The notes: generated by a model from the letters alone, not told the origin. A stretch of DNA of 45,468 nt from an uncultured Bacilli bacterium (GCA_950097225.1 CATNCE010000010.1:1-45468); one strand, 5' to 3'; positions 31,588 to 40,280 are shown, numbered from the stretch's first letter. Numbers and translations are program-made.

Positions 31588-32512
31588 TGAAAGAAGATGG
31601 TACGTATGTAAAATTCATGAAGTAACACAATTAAAATATGAAATTATAGAAACATTAAGCAAAGAATATAGTATTAAATCATTATGTGAGATTATGAAAG
31701 TATCTCGATCAGGTTATTATAAATGGCTAGAAAATAAGAATAATTTAAATATTTATGAAATTAATCGAATGGACTTGAGCGAATTAATAAGAGATATTCA
31801 TAAAAGAAAACCGAGTTACGGATATCATAGAATTAGAAAAATAATACTAACAGAAACTGGCTGGATAGTTTCTGATAATTTAGTTCATAAAGTATGTAAA
31901 ATATTAAATATAAAATCAAAAGCAAAACATTATAAATATAAAAAGCCTGGTGAAGAATCAATTAAATACGAAAATATAATTCATGGAGATTGGAATACAT
32001 CAAGGCCTTTTGAAAAAGTTGTTTCAGATACAACTACATTTTGGTTTAAAAAGAAAAAATATGATTGGACTTTTTATTTAGATGTTTTTAATAACGAAAT
32101 AGTTGGTTATGATGTAAGAGATTCAATGCATGGCAATGGTATCCTAAACCACAGAGAAGCCTTAAAAAACATGTTAAATAACAAAATAAAAAGAGGATAC
32201 GAAAACCTTGAGACAATTGTTCATACAGATCAAGGGGCCGTTTATTCCTCAGTGTCATTTAACAATATATTTGATTCTTATAAAGTTACAAGATCTATGT
32301 CTAGAGCTGAAACCCCAACAGATAATCCAGTTATCGAATCTAAAAACGGCTGGATTAAGAAAGAAATGTATATTGATTTTGACATAAATAATTATAACAC
32401 AGTTCAAGAGTTTATTGATGATATTGTATGGGATAATAACAATTATCGTCCAAGTTATGCATTAAAATATAAAAACCCAATTGAGTATAGAACCCAACTA
32501 GGTTTTAATTAA
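31574..32512 (+). CDS. IS3-family OrfB, DDE transposase (5' frame disrupted)
   Basis: The catalytic part is clear: Asp (VVSDTTTF), Asp (VHTDQGAVY) and Glu (NPVIESKNGW), at 112, 179 and 215 counted from the internal ATG at 31694, plus the KVSRSGYYKW start typical of OrfB. The frame is open from 31574. This frame is +1 to OrfA, while IS3 elements use -1. In the -1 frame the reading stops at about 31625, and one missing base near 31619-31622 would rejoin them. So the OrfAB fusion may no longer be made. Confidence 0.8.
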   Translation, partial: KRIPNERRWYVCKIHEVTQLKYEIIETLSKEYSIKSLCEIMKVSRSGYYKWLENKNNLNIYEINRMDLSELIRDIHKRKPSYGYHRIRKIILTETGWIVSDNLVHKVCKILNIKSKAKHYKYKKPGEESIKYENIIHGDWNTSRPFEKVVSDTTTFWFKKKKYDWTFYLDVFNNEIVGYDVRDSMHGNGILNHREALKNMLNNKIKRGYENLETIVHTDQGAVYSSVSFNNIFDSYKVTRSMSRAETPTDNPVIESKNGWIKKEMYIDFDINNYNTVQEFIDDIVWDNNNYRPSYALKYKNPIEYRTQLGFN

Positions 32513-32522
32513 TTCTTTTTTA

Positions 32523-32548
32523 GTGTCTACTTTTATCTTACAACTCCA
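32523..32548 (-). repeat. Right terminal inverted repeat of the IS
   Basis: Ends CTTACAACTCCA; complement of the left repeat with one mismatch. Confidence 0.85.
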
Positions 32549-32557
32549 AAAAGTATT
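32549..32557 (+). repeat. Direct repeat at the right end of the IS
   Basis: AAAAGTATT, identical to 31188-31196. Confidence 0.7.
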
Positions 32558-32569
32558 CATTCTTTTTTT
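32556..32569 (+). terminator. Right half of the split virD4 terminator
   Basis: TTCATTCTTT (32556-32565) followed by more T. It is the complement of 31180-31189, now 1.36 kb away. It can no longer form a compact hairpin with it. Confidence 0.7.
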
Positions 32570-32604
32570 GTAACCAAAAAAACACATAACGCATATACTA
32601 AAGT

Positions 32605-32817
32605 ATGAAAAGAATAAAAAAAGAAGATTATCAACATGATGGGATATACATTGATTTAGATATTAATTATATTCCATATCAAAAATTAATATATGACACT
32701 GAGAAGTATTTAAGTTATAACAAAAAATATTACTTTTATTGTCGTCATGGTATTAAGAGTAAAGAAGTTGTTATGAGCTTAAGCGAAAAGGGGTATAATG
32801 TAACTCAAGTAATATAA
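32605..32817 (+). CDS. Short rhodanese-like protein
   Basis: Encodes 70 residues. YYFYCRHGIKSKEVV with Cys46 forms the rhodanese active-site loop, followed by the helix and GYNV strand that end this fold. Full rhodanese domains are ~100 residues, so this is a minimal single-domain version like GlpE-type proteins but shorter. Such proteins carry sulfane sulfur on the Cys. There is no clear ribosome site, so translation may be weak. The short N-terminal part still has a DLDINYIPYQKL stretch typical of the fold. Confidence 0.65.
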   Translation: MKRIKKEDYQHDGIYIDLDINYIPYQKLIYDTEKYLSYNKKYYFYCRHGIKSKEVVMSLSEKGYNVTQVI

Positions 32818-32824
32818 CCCCTTT
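32787..32824 (+). terminator. Hairpin overlapping the end of the rhodanese-like gene
   Basis: AAAGGGGT (32787-32794) pairs with ACCCCTTT (32817-32824). The T-run after it is poor, so it may be a weak terminator or an RNA end-protecting stem. Confidence 0.4.
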
Positions 32825-32865
32825 AATTATTGTCAAATATATTATATAATGTAGTAGTGACGAAT

Positions 32866-33480
32866 ATGAATTTTTATGATATAAACATAACAGAAATAGT
32901 TCAAAATATTGATGCTTATACAGAATTGTTTTTAAATAATTTAGGGATTTGGGGAGCTATTATCAGTTGCTTACTTATAGTGATTGAAAGCATGCTTCCT
33001 ATTTTGCCGTTGTGTGTATTTATTACTTTATTATTTTATACATTCGGTAACATTTTTGGTTTTATTATCAGTTGGCTTTGTACGGTTTTAGGGTGTATGT
33101 TGTCATTTACTCTGTTTAGAACCAAAATAAAAAACTGGTTTGAACGGCGAATGATTAACAAGAAAACAGGACGCGAAGTAAAAAAGATAATGGACTTTAT
33201 CGATAATATTTCGTTAAGCGGGCTAGCTATTTTAGTTGCTATTCCCTTTACACCAGCTTTTGCAGTCAATATTGCCGCAGGCCTTTCCAATATTCCACGC
33301 AAGAAATTCTTTATAGGTATCCTTATCGGGAAGATGTTCATGGTATATTTCTGGGGATACATTGGAACAACTTTTATCGAATGTTTGACGCATCCAATAT
33401 ATTTAGTAAGAATACTTGTGCTGCTAGTCATGGCTTACATCATAAGTAAGATTGTTAACAAATACTTTAAATTAGATTAG
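32866..33480 (+). CDS. DedA/TVP38 (VTT domain) membrane protein
   Basis: Encodes 204 residues with about five hydrophobic helices. The segment VAIPFTPAFAVNIAAGLSNI followed by a basic-aromatic RKKFFIG and GK matches the VTT/SNARE-associated core of TVP38 and DedA proteins, which are lipid scramblases or flippases needed for envelope balance. I chose ATG 32866; a TTG at 32830 would lie within a possible promoter, since TATAAT is at 32845-32850 and the mRNA would then start only ~9 bases before the ATG. No strong ribosome site is seen. Confidence 0.75.
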   Translation: MNFYDINITEIVQNIDAYTELFLNNLGIWGAIISCLLIVIESMLPILPLCVFITLLFYTFGNIFGFIISWLCTVLGCMLSFTLFRTKIKNWFERRMINKKTGREVKKIMDFIDNISLSGLAILVAIPFTPAFAVNIAAGLSNIPRKKFFIGILIGKMFMVYFWGYIGTTFIECLTHPIYLVRILVLLVMAYIISKIVNKYFKLD

Positions 33481-33489
33481 GAGAAGTGT

Positions 33490-34569
33490 ATGGATATAAA
33501 TGTAGTAATAATTTTTTTGTTAATCGGGATCTTAATAATTCAACTTGTAAGTATGCTTAAAAAAAATAAAATTGATAATACAGAATTAATAAAAGAATTA
33601 GGGGAATTTAAAAATAATATTACAGAGAGTTTAGGGGCTTTCAAATATGACCTATCTAAAGAAATGTTACATGATTTTACGTCTCTTAATGAAAGAATCG
33701 AAAATCGTTTAAATCAAATTAATGATAAAGTAAATGAGCGTCTTGAACAGAATTTTGAAAAAACAAATAAAACTTTTACTTCTGTTTTAGAAAGATTGAC
33801 CAAAATTGATGAAGCTCAAAAAAATATTGATTTACTATCTAAAGATATAATTAACTTGCAAAGCGTTTTAACTGATAAAAAAACGCGTGGAACTTTTGGA
33901 GAAGTCAATTTAAATTATATATTAACTAGTATTTTTGGCGAAAAGAAAGTAGTATACGATATTCAGCATAAGTTATCTAATGACACCATAGTTGATGCTT
34001 GTATATTTGCACCATCTCCACTAGGAACAATTTGTATTGACTCTAAATTTCCTTTGGAAAACTACGAACGAATGACTGATAAGAATCTCGATAAATTAAC
34101 GCGTGAGCAAGCTTTAAAGCTATTTAAAAGTGACGTTAAAAAGCATATTGACGCTATTGCTGATAAATATATTATTCCTGGGGCTACTGCTAATGAAGCT
34201 ATCATGTTCCTACCAGCGGAAGCTGTTTTTGCTGAACTAAATGCTTATCACCCTGAACTTTTAAAATACGCCTATGAAAAAAAGGTTTGGATTTGTGGGC
34301 CAACAACTCTAATGTCAACTCTTTCAACCATCAGTATGATCTTAAAAAACATCGAAAGAGATAAATATACTAAAGTAATCCATGAAGAATTAAATAAATT
34401 GGGAATTGAATTCAAAAGATATAAGGATCGTTGGGATAAATTATCTAAAAGCATTGATTCTGTTTCGACTGAAGTTCGCGACATCCATACCACTACAGAT
34501 AAGATCTCCAAAAAGTTTGAATCGATTAATTCCGTTAATATAGACGTGTTAACTACTAAAGACGAATAA
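33490..34569 (+). CDS. rmuC: RmuC-family DNA recombination protein
   Basis: Encodes 359 residues: an N-terminal membrane anchor (~4-20), a coiled coil (~25-125), and the RmuC nuclease-like domain (~130-330) with TRGTFGEVNL, VDACIFAPSPLG, ICIDSKFPLENY and FLPAEAVFAEL, conserved pieces of the family. RmuC limits inversion events at short inverted repeats in E. coli and is related to PD-(D/E)XK nucleases. GGAGAAG precedes the ATG. Confidence 0.88.
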   Translation: MDINVVIIFLLIGILIIQLVSMLKKNKIDNTELIKELGEFKNNITESLGAFKYDLSKEMLHDFTSLNERIENRLNQINDKVNERLEQNFEKTNKTFTSVLERLTKIDEAQKNIDLLSKDIINLQSVLTDKKTRGTFGEVNLNYILTSIFGEKKVVYDIQHKLSNDTIVDACIFAPSPLGTICIDSKFPLENYERMTDKNLDKLTREQALKLFKSDVKKHIDAIADKYIIPGATANEAIMFLPAEAVFAELNAYHPELLKYAYEKKVWICGPTTLMSTLSTISMILKNIERDKYTKVIHEELNKLGIEFKRYKDRWDKLSKSIDSVSTEVRDIHTTTDKISKKFESINSVNIDVLTTKDE

Positions 34570-34598
34570 TATTTGCTTTTGTTATAAAAAATTGTTAT

Positions 34599-34604
34599 TA
34601 TAAT
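34599..34604 (+). promoter_or_regulatory. Possible -10 box before the kinase-like gene
   Basis: TATAAT in the 59-base gap after rmuC; the -35 side (TTTTGT-like) is weak. No terminator is seen after rmuC, so read-through is likely too. Confidence 0.35.
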
Positions 34605-34628
34605 CTCTCATAGAAAAAAGGGAGATTT

Positions 34629-35453
34629 ATGGAAACAATTAGTAAACGTGAACTTGATTTAAAACACATGGAACGACTTAACTGTAAAACGTATGAAAGT
34701 AATCTTTATCGAGATAAAAAGTTGCTTTATAAAATATATAAACAATATCGTTTTGTTGCTAGAAATAATTGTCTTTTGCGCGCTAACGAAAAGAAAGTTC
34801 GCATATTACATGACTATTGTGATATAGATGCTCTTATTAAAGCCAAAAGATTAGTAAAATCTGATAAAAAACTAGAAGGCCTTGAGATGGACTATATTGA
34901 AGATTCGTGTAGCTTATATTATTTTTGGCATGTATCTAAACGTTTTAATAAGTTTTTAGAGATTGTTTGTAAAGCCTCTTTTACTTTAGAGAATATTCAC
35001 AATGATCCAATTGGTATTGTTGTATCTGACTTGAATTTTGAAAATATCTTATTTGACCGTCTAGGAAATGTCTATTTTTGTGATTCTGATAGCTACAGTG
35101 TAGCAGGAATCCCGTCCACATCGATTGGAAGATCTTTGGACGAATACTATAGACGTCGCAATATGAGTATCGAAGATGGACTTATAAGTAACGATAATCT
35201 GCAAATGTTTTTAAACTTCTTCATGTCCGTATTTAATAGCTATATTGACTCCATTTCCACATATGACTACGACATGCTAAGTGAATACATTGTATCTCTA
35301 AAGAATATGCGCAGTTATTTTTTGAAACTTAAAAATTCGCGTGCTATTCCAGAGCTTCCATATATTCATGAACTCATTGATCCAAAAGACTTAAATCGTC
35401 CAATAATATATCATTCTTCAAGTGTCAAAAATGGTAAAATTTTAGTAAAATAA
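34629..35453 (+). CDS. Divergent protein kinase-like protein
   Basis: Encodes 274 residues. Two motifs of the protein-kinase fold are visible: a catalytic-loop form VSDLNFENILF (Asp134, Asn139) and a metal-binding form YFCDSDSY (Asp152/Asp154, in place of DFG). A Lys at ~35 (LLYKIYK) could be the ATP-binding lysine. The C-terminal lobe is short and helical. The ID-DS variant of DFG occurs in kinases of the TerY-linked type. It might be a small kinase or pseudokinase. Context (RmuC before; unknown gene after) does not show its target. Confidence 0.6.
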   Translation: METISKRELDLKHMERLNCKTYESNLYRDKKLLYKIYKQYRFVARNNCLLRANEKKVRILHDYCDIDALIKAKRLVKSDKKLEGLEMDYIEDSCSLYYFWHVSKRFNKFLEIVCKASFTLENIHNDPIGIVVSDLNFENILFDRLGNVYFCDSDSYSVAGIPSTSIGRSLDEYYRRRNMSIEDGLISNDNLQMFLNFFMSVFNSYIDSISTYDYDMLSEYIVSLKNMRSYFLKLKNSRAIPELPYIHELIDPKDLNRPIIYHSSSVKNGKILVK

Positions 35454-35482
35454 TTGACGACGAAATGTAAATATAATAAAAT
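35454..35482 (+). promoter_or_regulatory. Promoter of the His-tailed protein gene
   Basis: TTGACG (35454-35459), 17-base spacer and TAAAAT (35477-35482). The start codon follows at 35505. Confidence 0.55.
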
Positions 35483-35504
35483 AAAAACACAAGGAGAGGT
35501 ATTT

Positions 35505-36548
35505 ATGAATAACTATGCAAGACAGAATGCTCATTTTGTAGCCCCTTATCAAGAGTATAAAAAAGCAAAAAAATTAACTCCTAAACAAGAATTAAAAGAA
35601 TTAGAAAGAGACGTAGCACGAATTGGAAGACCAAAAGAGTTAAAGGAATTTGAACGTCAATTATTATCTAATCCAACTAGCAAAAATAGCTACATATTTA
35701 AAAGTTTTAACAATCCAGTTTCTAATGACCGTGTCAATTTTACAGGAGTTGAATTTACTCAATATCAAAAGACAAAAAAAGAAGAGATAATTCATGGAGT
35801 AGTTGAGTTATCGGGCTATGCCAATGATGGAACCATTAAAGTTATGCGTAGGGAAGATATCTATGTCTATCAACCACGTTTTGAAGGAAGCAAAGGCTTT
35901 GTTCTTGGACCACATTATCGCAATGGTCTTTTAAAGACTAATGCGGCATATTTTTTTAAGGCACCTGATAATGGCCAAATTTATATTGGGAACATCCCTA
36001 AGCGTGAAATTACAACAGGAATGCAGTTTGACTTTGATTCCCGAAATGAAGATAATTTTAAAATGACTTGTGATAAATTGTTAGATAGTACAGATCTATT
36101 AACAATTAGTAAATTCATTACTATTAAATATGATGAAGCTTCGCCTGGAACGATTAAAAGTGTAGATTTATCTGATAAAGAAGCATATAAAAAATTACAG
36201 GATTATTTAAAGAAAAACTCAAATTCATTAAAAGGCGAGTCTACATTAAATACTTATCTTCAACACGTGAAAGCTCAGTTAGAAATAGCTCAGAAGAAAG
36301 ATGCTGAAATTGAAGCAAGTGTTCGTCGTAATGAAGTAGCTGAGGATTTAAGAGAACAACAAGAAGCGACACAAACTCAATCTAACGAACAAAGTGTTGC
36401 TGATCAAAATGCCAAGTACATTAACGATTTACTTAAGTATGGAATTCGTCCTTCGTATGGGTCTGCTTTTAACCCGAATGACCAAGGCCCAGAAGTTCCT
36501 CCGCATCCGCCACATGAGCATGAGCATGGACATGGACCAAGACGTTAA
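35505..36548 (+). CDS. Unknown protein with His-rich C-terminus
   Basis: Encodes 347 residues, predicted cytoplasmic. The N-terminal third is Lys/Glu-rich helical; the middle (~90-200) is beta-rich; ~215-300 is a coiled coil; the end is a Pro/His tail (HPPHEHEHGHG) that could bind metal. The ATG at 35505 follows GGAGAGG; further upstream starts lie in the promoter. No family is recognised. It is a single-gene unit between a promoter and a strong terminator. Confidence 0.65.
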   Translation: MNNYARQNAHFVAPYQEYKKAKKLTPKQELKELERDVARIGRPKELKEFERQLLSNPTSKNSYIFKSFNNPVSNDRVNFTGVEFTQYQKTKKEEIIHGVVELSGYANDGTIKVMRREDIYVYQPRFEGSKGFVLGPHYRNGLLKTNAAYFFKAPDNGQIYIGNIPKREITTGMQFDFDSRNEDNFKMTCDKLLDSTDLLTISKFITIKYDEASPGTIKSVDLSDKEAYKKLQDYLKKNSNSLKGESTLNTYLQHVKAQLEIAQKKDAEIEASVRRNEVAEDLREQQEATQTQSNEQSVADQNAKYINDLLKYGIRPSYGSAFNPNDQGPEVPPHPPHEHEHGHGPRR

Positions 36549-36566
36549 TTTATTAAGATCATTAAG

Positions 36567-36593
36567 AGAACAACTTATCTGTTGTTCTTTTTT
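36567..36593 (+). terminator. Intrinsic terminator
   Basis: AGAACAAC (36567-36574) and GTTGTTCT (36581-36588) pair perfectly, followed by T-rich sequence. Confidence 0.85.
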
Positions 36594-36605
36594 ATGTTCG
36601 TCGAT

Positions 36606-36634
36606 TTGACAAATTCACACAAAATTCATATAAA
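36606..36634 (+). promoter_or_regulatory. Promoter of the ftsEX operon
   Basis: TTGACA (36606-36611), 17-base spacer, TATAAA (36629-36634). A second TATAAT at 36652-36657 may serve an additional start. Confidence 0.65.
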
Positions 36635-36678
36635 TAATTTGCTCTCTATGTTATAATTATTAGTAGTAGGGTGATAAT

Positions 36679-37380
36679 ATGGAATTCATAGAATTAAAAA
36701 ATGTATTTAAAGTTTATACAAATGGTGTTACAGCTCTAGCTGACGCTAACCTCTCGATTGAAAAGGGGGAATTTGTATTCATCATTGGTCAATCTGGTTC
36801 TGGTAAATCAACATTAACTAAGCTTTTATACCGTGAAGAAAAGCCGACAAAAGGTTCTGTTTTTGTTGGTGGGGTAAATGTTAGTAAATTAAGAGATAAC
36901 AACGTATACAAATTAAGAAGAAAAATAGGTGTTGTATTCCAAGACTTTAAGTTATTACCTAAATTAACTGTTTATGAAAATATTGCCTATCCTTTGGAAA
37001 GCTATGGAATGGCCTCAAAAGATATTCGCGATAAAGTATTAAGTGCGGTAGAGCGAGTTGGATTAAAAGAAAAAATCCGTAGTTATCCCAATCAATTATC
37101 AGGAGGAGAACAACAAAGAGTTTGTATAGCTCGTGCTATAGTAAATGAACCAAAATTAATAATATGTGATGAACCAACTGGAGACTTAGACCCTAAAATA
37201 AGTCAAGAGATTATGGAGGTTTTAAAAAACATAAATAAAGATTTGGGTTCAACTATCATCATGGCGACTCATGATAAAGAAATCGTTAACACTATGAAAC
37301 AACGCGTTATATGCATTCATAATGGCGTAATAGTATCGGACAAGAAGAAAGGAAGTTACATCGAAAATGAAGATAATTAG
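36679..37380 (+). CDS. ftsE: Cell division ABC ATPase FtsE
   Basis: Encodes 233 residues with Walker A GQSGSGKST (Lys43), signature LSGGEQQR and Walker B LIICDEPTGDLD. The Q-loop region VFQDFKLLPKLTVYEN is typical of FtsE. FtsE with FtsX forms a membrane machine that switches on peptidoglycan hydrolases at the division site. ftsX starts within its last codons (14-base overlap) and a hydrolase gene follows, the standard functional trio. Confidence 0.95.
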   Translation: MEFIELKNVFKVYTNGVTALADANLSIEKGEFVFIIGQSGSGKSTLTKLLYREEKPTKGSVFVGGVNVSKLRDNNVYKLRRKIGVVFQDFKLLPKLTVYENIAYPLESYGMASKDIRDKVLSAVERVGLKEKIRSYPNQLSGGEQQRVCIARAIVNEPKLIICDEPTGDLDPKISQEIMEVLKNINKDLGSTIIMATHDKEIVNTMKQRVICIHNGVIVSDKKKGSYIENEDN

Positions 37381-38257
37381 AATAGTTAATAAAAATTTTA
37401 AAGATGCCTTTAAAAGTGTTTTTCGTAACTTCTCTTTAAGTATGGCTTCTGTTTCCTGTACAGCTATAACTTTAATTCTAGTATCTATCGCGTTACTAGT
37501 TACCTACAATGTTAACTCAATTACAGAAGATATTGAAGATGTACTAACTATTGTTGCTTTTGTCGATAACAAGGCGACTCAAGATGAAATAGACGCTATT
37601 GATAATGAGCTTTCCAAAATGGAAAATATCCTCGATTATCAATATAATACTAAAGATAAAATTAAAGAAAATTTAAGTGCTGATGAAGATTTAAAACAAA
37701 TACTTGAGTCATTAGATGAAAATCCTATTCAATCGACATTCGTTGTTAATGTCAAAGATATAAGAGAGATAAGTAAAACAGCCAATAACATAAAAAATCT
37801 TAACAAAGTAGTCTCTGTTAAATACGGAGAATCATTAGTAAATAAGCTTGTTTCCATGTTTGATGTCATTAGAAATGCTTGTTTAATAGCAGTCGTTGCA
37901 TTAATTATTGTTACAGCATTCTTAATAGGTAATACAATTAAGATAACTATTTTTTCACGTCGTAATGAAATTGCCATCATGCGTCTTGTTGGAACTAGTA
38001 ATATTGTTATTAAGATGCCTTTCCTAATTGAGGGGGCCGTTTTAGGACTTATTGGTTGTATTATTCCCGTATTACTTACTGTGTATGGTTATACATTCCT
38101 TTATGATTTTGTCGGAGGGAAATTGTTTACTGATCTTATCGTACTAGTAAAACCGAGCATTTTAATCTACAAAGTTAGTTTGGTTTTGATAATAGTTGGA
38201 GTTATCGTTGGTATGTTTGGTTCTCTAAGAGCTGTAAGGAGATATTTAAAAGTATGA
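37367..38257 (+). CDS. ftsX: Cell division membrane protein FtsX
   Basis: Encodes 296 residues: an N-terminal cytoplasmic tail, a first membrane helix (~22-44), a large extracellular loop (~45-165), and three C-terminal helices (~170-195, ~220-245, ~265-288) with the RRNEIAIMRLVGTS motif of the family. The loop contacts the hydrolase outside the membrane. Overlaps ftsE; its TGA overlaps the start of the hydrolase gene. Confidence 0.92.
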   Translation: MKIIRIVNKNFKDAFKSVFRNFSLSMASVSCTAITLILVSIALLVTYNVNSITEDIEDVLTIVAFVDNKATQDEIDAIDNELSKMENILDYQYNTKDKIKENLSADEDLKQILESLDENPIQSTFVVNVKDIREISKTANNIKNLNKVVSVKYGESLVNKLVSMFDVIRNACLIAVVALIIVTAFLIGNTIKITIFSRRNEIAIMRLVGTSNIVIKMPFLIEGAVLGLIGCIIPVLLTVYGYTFLYDFVGGKLFTDLIVLVKPSILIYKVSLVLIIVGVIVGMFGSLRAVRRYLKV

Positions 38258-39468
38258 TGAAGAAAATATTAAAAACAACTTTTATTTTATTGCTAGTTGT
38301 CTCTATTTTAATTCCTACATTTAATGTATCATCAGCCGAGTATGTTGCCGATGGTGATAAAACTTTAAAACAAGTAAAACAGGATTTGGCCAAATTTAAA
38401 GCTGAACAAAATCAAATTGATAGTAACATTAGTAAAAATAAAAATGAAGTAACATCTTCTAAAAATAGTATTGCTTCAAAACAAAAAGAAATTGAGGATA
38501 ATCAACAAAAAGTTGTTGATGCAACTAATGAAAGTGCTAGATTAGAAAAAGAAATAAAAGAAGGTAAAGCCGAATTAGAAAATTTAGTAAAAAACTATCA
38601 AATAGCTAATGGAGAAAACATTTATCTAGAGTATATTTTTGAAGCTGAGAGCTATGAAGATTTAATTTACCGTTATGCTGTAATGGAACAAATAATGAAC
38701 TATCAAGAAGATAAAATAGCTTCTTGGCGTGATAAAATTGAAAGAAACGAGCAATTAAAAAAGGACTTAGCAGCTCGTGAAATATTATTAAATGATCAAA
38801 TAAATAATTTATCAAAAGAAATAGATGAATTAAATAAGGCAATAAAAGACTTTTCTGAAGAAAGATTGTCAGTTCAAGAAGAAATACAATCTGTTCAGTC
38901 GACAATTGATAGTTTAGTTAATCTAGGTTGTAAGGACGATCAGAAAATATCTACGTGTTTGAAGGATGCTGATACGAGTTTTAGAAGACCTTTAACAAAA
39001 GGTGTTATCACATCTGTTTGGGGATATCGTACGCATCCAACAACGGGAAAACCAAACACTTTCCATAATGGAATAGATATTGGTGGGAATTCTGTTGGAA
39101 CGCCGATATATGCCGCGGCTAATGGTACAGTTGGCAAAGTAATATGGAAATCATCCTGTGGTGGAAATCAAGTATACATATATCACACGATAAATGGTAA
39201 AAAGTATACAACATCGTATCTTCATTTAAATTCAATCAATGTCAAGGTTGGTCAATTTGTAAAAAACACAGCTGTTATTGGTACTGTCGGCGGTCAAAAG
39301 GGGACAGGAGATAATTGTACAACTGGAGCCCACTTGCATTTTGGAATGGGAACTGGTTGGTATGGTCTAGACTACATAAGTGGAAGTACATGGCAAGCAC
39401 GTTCTGTAAATCCAACTAGTCAAATATCTTTCCCTGCTAAAGGAAAATATTTCTATTCGAGGTATTAG
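38254..39468 (+). CDS. FtsEX-linked coiled-coil M23 peptidoglycan hydrolase (PcsB/EnvC type)
   Basis: Encodes 404 residues: signal peptide (1-28), a long coiled coil (~30-220, Lys/Glu/Asn/Gln-rich), then an M23 domain. All catalytic and zinc residues are there: His271 and Asp275 (HNGID), His324 (YLHL), His360 and His362 (HLHFG). FtsX binds such coiled coils and releases the enzyme's activity. Gene order ftsE-ftsX-hydrolase supports this. It is a useful comparison for the M23 domain at 22831-25161, which has lost two of these histidines. Confidence 0.88.
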   Translation: MMKKILKTTFILLLVVSILIPTFNVSSAEYVADGDKTLKQVKQDLAKFKAEQNQIDSNISKNKNEVTSSKNSIASKQKEIEDNQQKVVDATNESARLEKEIKEGKAELENLVKNYQIANGENIYLEYIFEAESYEDLIYRYAVMEQIMNYQEDKIASWRDKIERNEQLKKDLAAREILLNDQINNLSKEIDELNKAIKDFSEERLSVQEEIQSVQSTIDSLVNLGCKDDQKISTCLKDADTSFRRPLTKGVITSVWGYRTHPTTGKPNTFHNGIDIGGNSVGTPIYAAANGTVGKVIWKSSCGGNQVYIYHTINGKKYTTSYLHLNSINVKVGQFVKNTAVIGTVGGQKGTGDNCTTGAHLHFGMGTGWYGLDYISGSTWQARSVNPTSQISFPAKGKYFYSRY

Positions 39469-39476
39469 GAGGAATC

Positions 39477-40271
39477 ATGAAAAAGCGAGCAATTAGCGCA
39501 GTAATAATGGCACTTATTATAGTGCCACTCATATATTTTGGTGGTTTACCTTTCAAAATTGGCATAGGAGTTATTGCCATTGGAGCATTTTATGAATTGA
39601 TGCGTATAAAAAAACACATGAAAATTCCTAATTTAATGTGGATTATCGGTTTAATATGCATGCTATCACTGATATTTATAAAAACTGATGAACACTCTCT
39701 TGTTTTCGGATTAAGCTTCGAAGTGCTTTCCTTAGTATTTTTGCTTATTCTTGGACCAACAGTATTCTTACGCGAAACTGGATATAAAGTCGATAATGCC
39801 TTTTATTTAGCTGCGATAACGATATTTTTAGGAACAATATTTAACTTACTTATAACCCTTCATAGTGAATCAATTGAGTTATTTGTACTACTAATAATTA
39901 TTTCTTGTACAACTGATATATTTGCCTATATTGCTGGTAAGCTAATCGGACATCATACTTTCACTAGCATTTCGCCTAATAAGACCATTGAAGGCTGTGT
40001 AGTTGGGTCTATTGTATCAACTATCGTTTCAACGACCTATTATGCTACTATCGTAAATAATTCAAATATCAATATCGTATCAGTAGTAATAATATTTCTT
40101 ATTTTAACAATAGTTGGGCAAATAGGGGACTTATTCTTTAGTCTTATAAAAAGAGAAAATAATGTAAAAGATTTTTCTAACCTTATTCCTGGCCATGGAG
40201 GTATATTAGATCGAATAGATAGCATAATATTTATATTGATAGCACTTTTAAGTTTAAAAACATTTTTATAG
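39477..40271 (+). CDS. cdsA: Phosphatidate cytidylyltransferase
   Basis: Encodes 264 residues, about eight membrane helices. The C-terminal signature SLIKRENNVKDFSNLIPGHG followed by GGILDRIDS is that of CDP-diglyceride synthases. It makes CDP-diacylglycerol from phosphatidate and CTP, the branch point of phospholipid synthesis. AGGAGG precedes the ATG. rseP follows 9 bases later, as commonly found in bacteria. Confidence 0.92.
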   Translation: MKKRAISAVIMALIIVPLIYFGGLPFKIGIGVIAIGAFYELMRIKKHMKIPNLMWIIGLICMLSLIFIKTDEHSLVFGLSFEVLSLVFLLILGPTVFLRETGYKVDNAFYLAAITIFLGTIFNLLITLHSESIELFVLLIIISCTTDIFAYIAGKLIGHHTFTSISPNKTIEGCVVGSIVSTIVSTTYYATIVNNSNINIVSVVIIFLILTIVGQIGDLFFSLIKRENNVKDFSNLIPGHGGILDRIDSIIFILIALLSLKTFL

Positions 40272-40280
40272 GAGGATAAC

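Larger units (their letters stand above)
31197..32548. mobile_element. IS3-family insertion sequence, 1352 bp
   Basis: The ends are inverted repeats of 26 bases (31197-31222 and 32523-32548) that start TGGAGTTG and differ at a single position (21). Inside are orfA (HTH) and orfB (DDE transposase) in the order of IS3-family elements. Terminal TG...CA and the flanking direct repeat support a recent insertion. It sits in the loop of the virD4 terminator. Confidence 0.9.

Noticed and set aside
32830-32866. TTG start for the DedA-like protein
   Set aside because: It would place the coding start in a stretch with TATAAT and no ribosome site; the hydrophobic domain starts well after ATG 32866.
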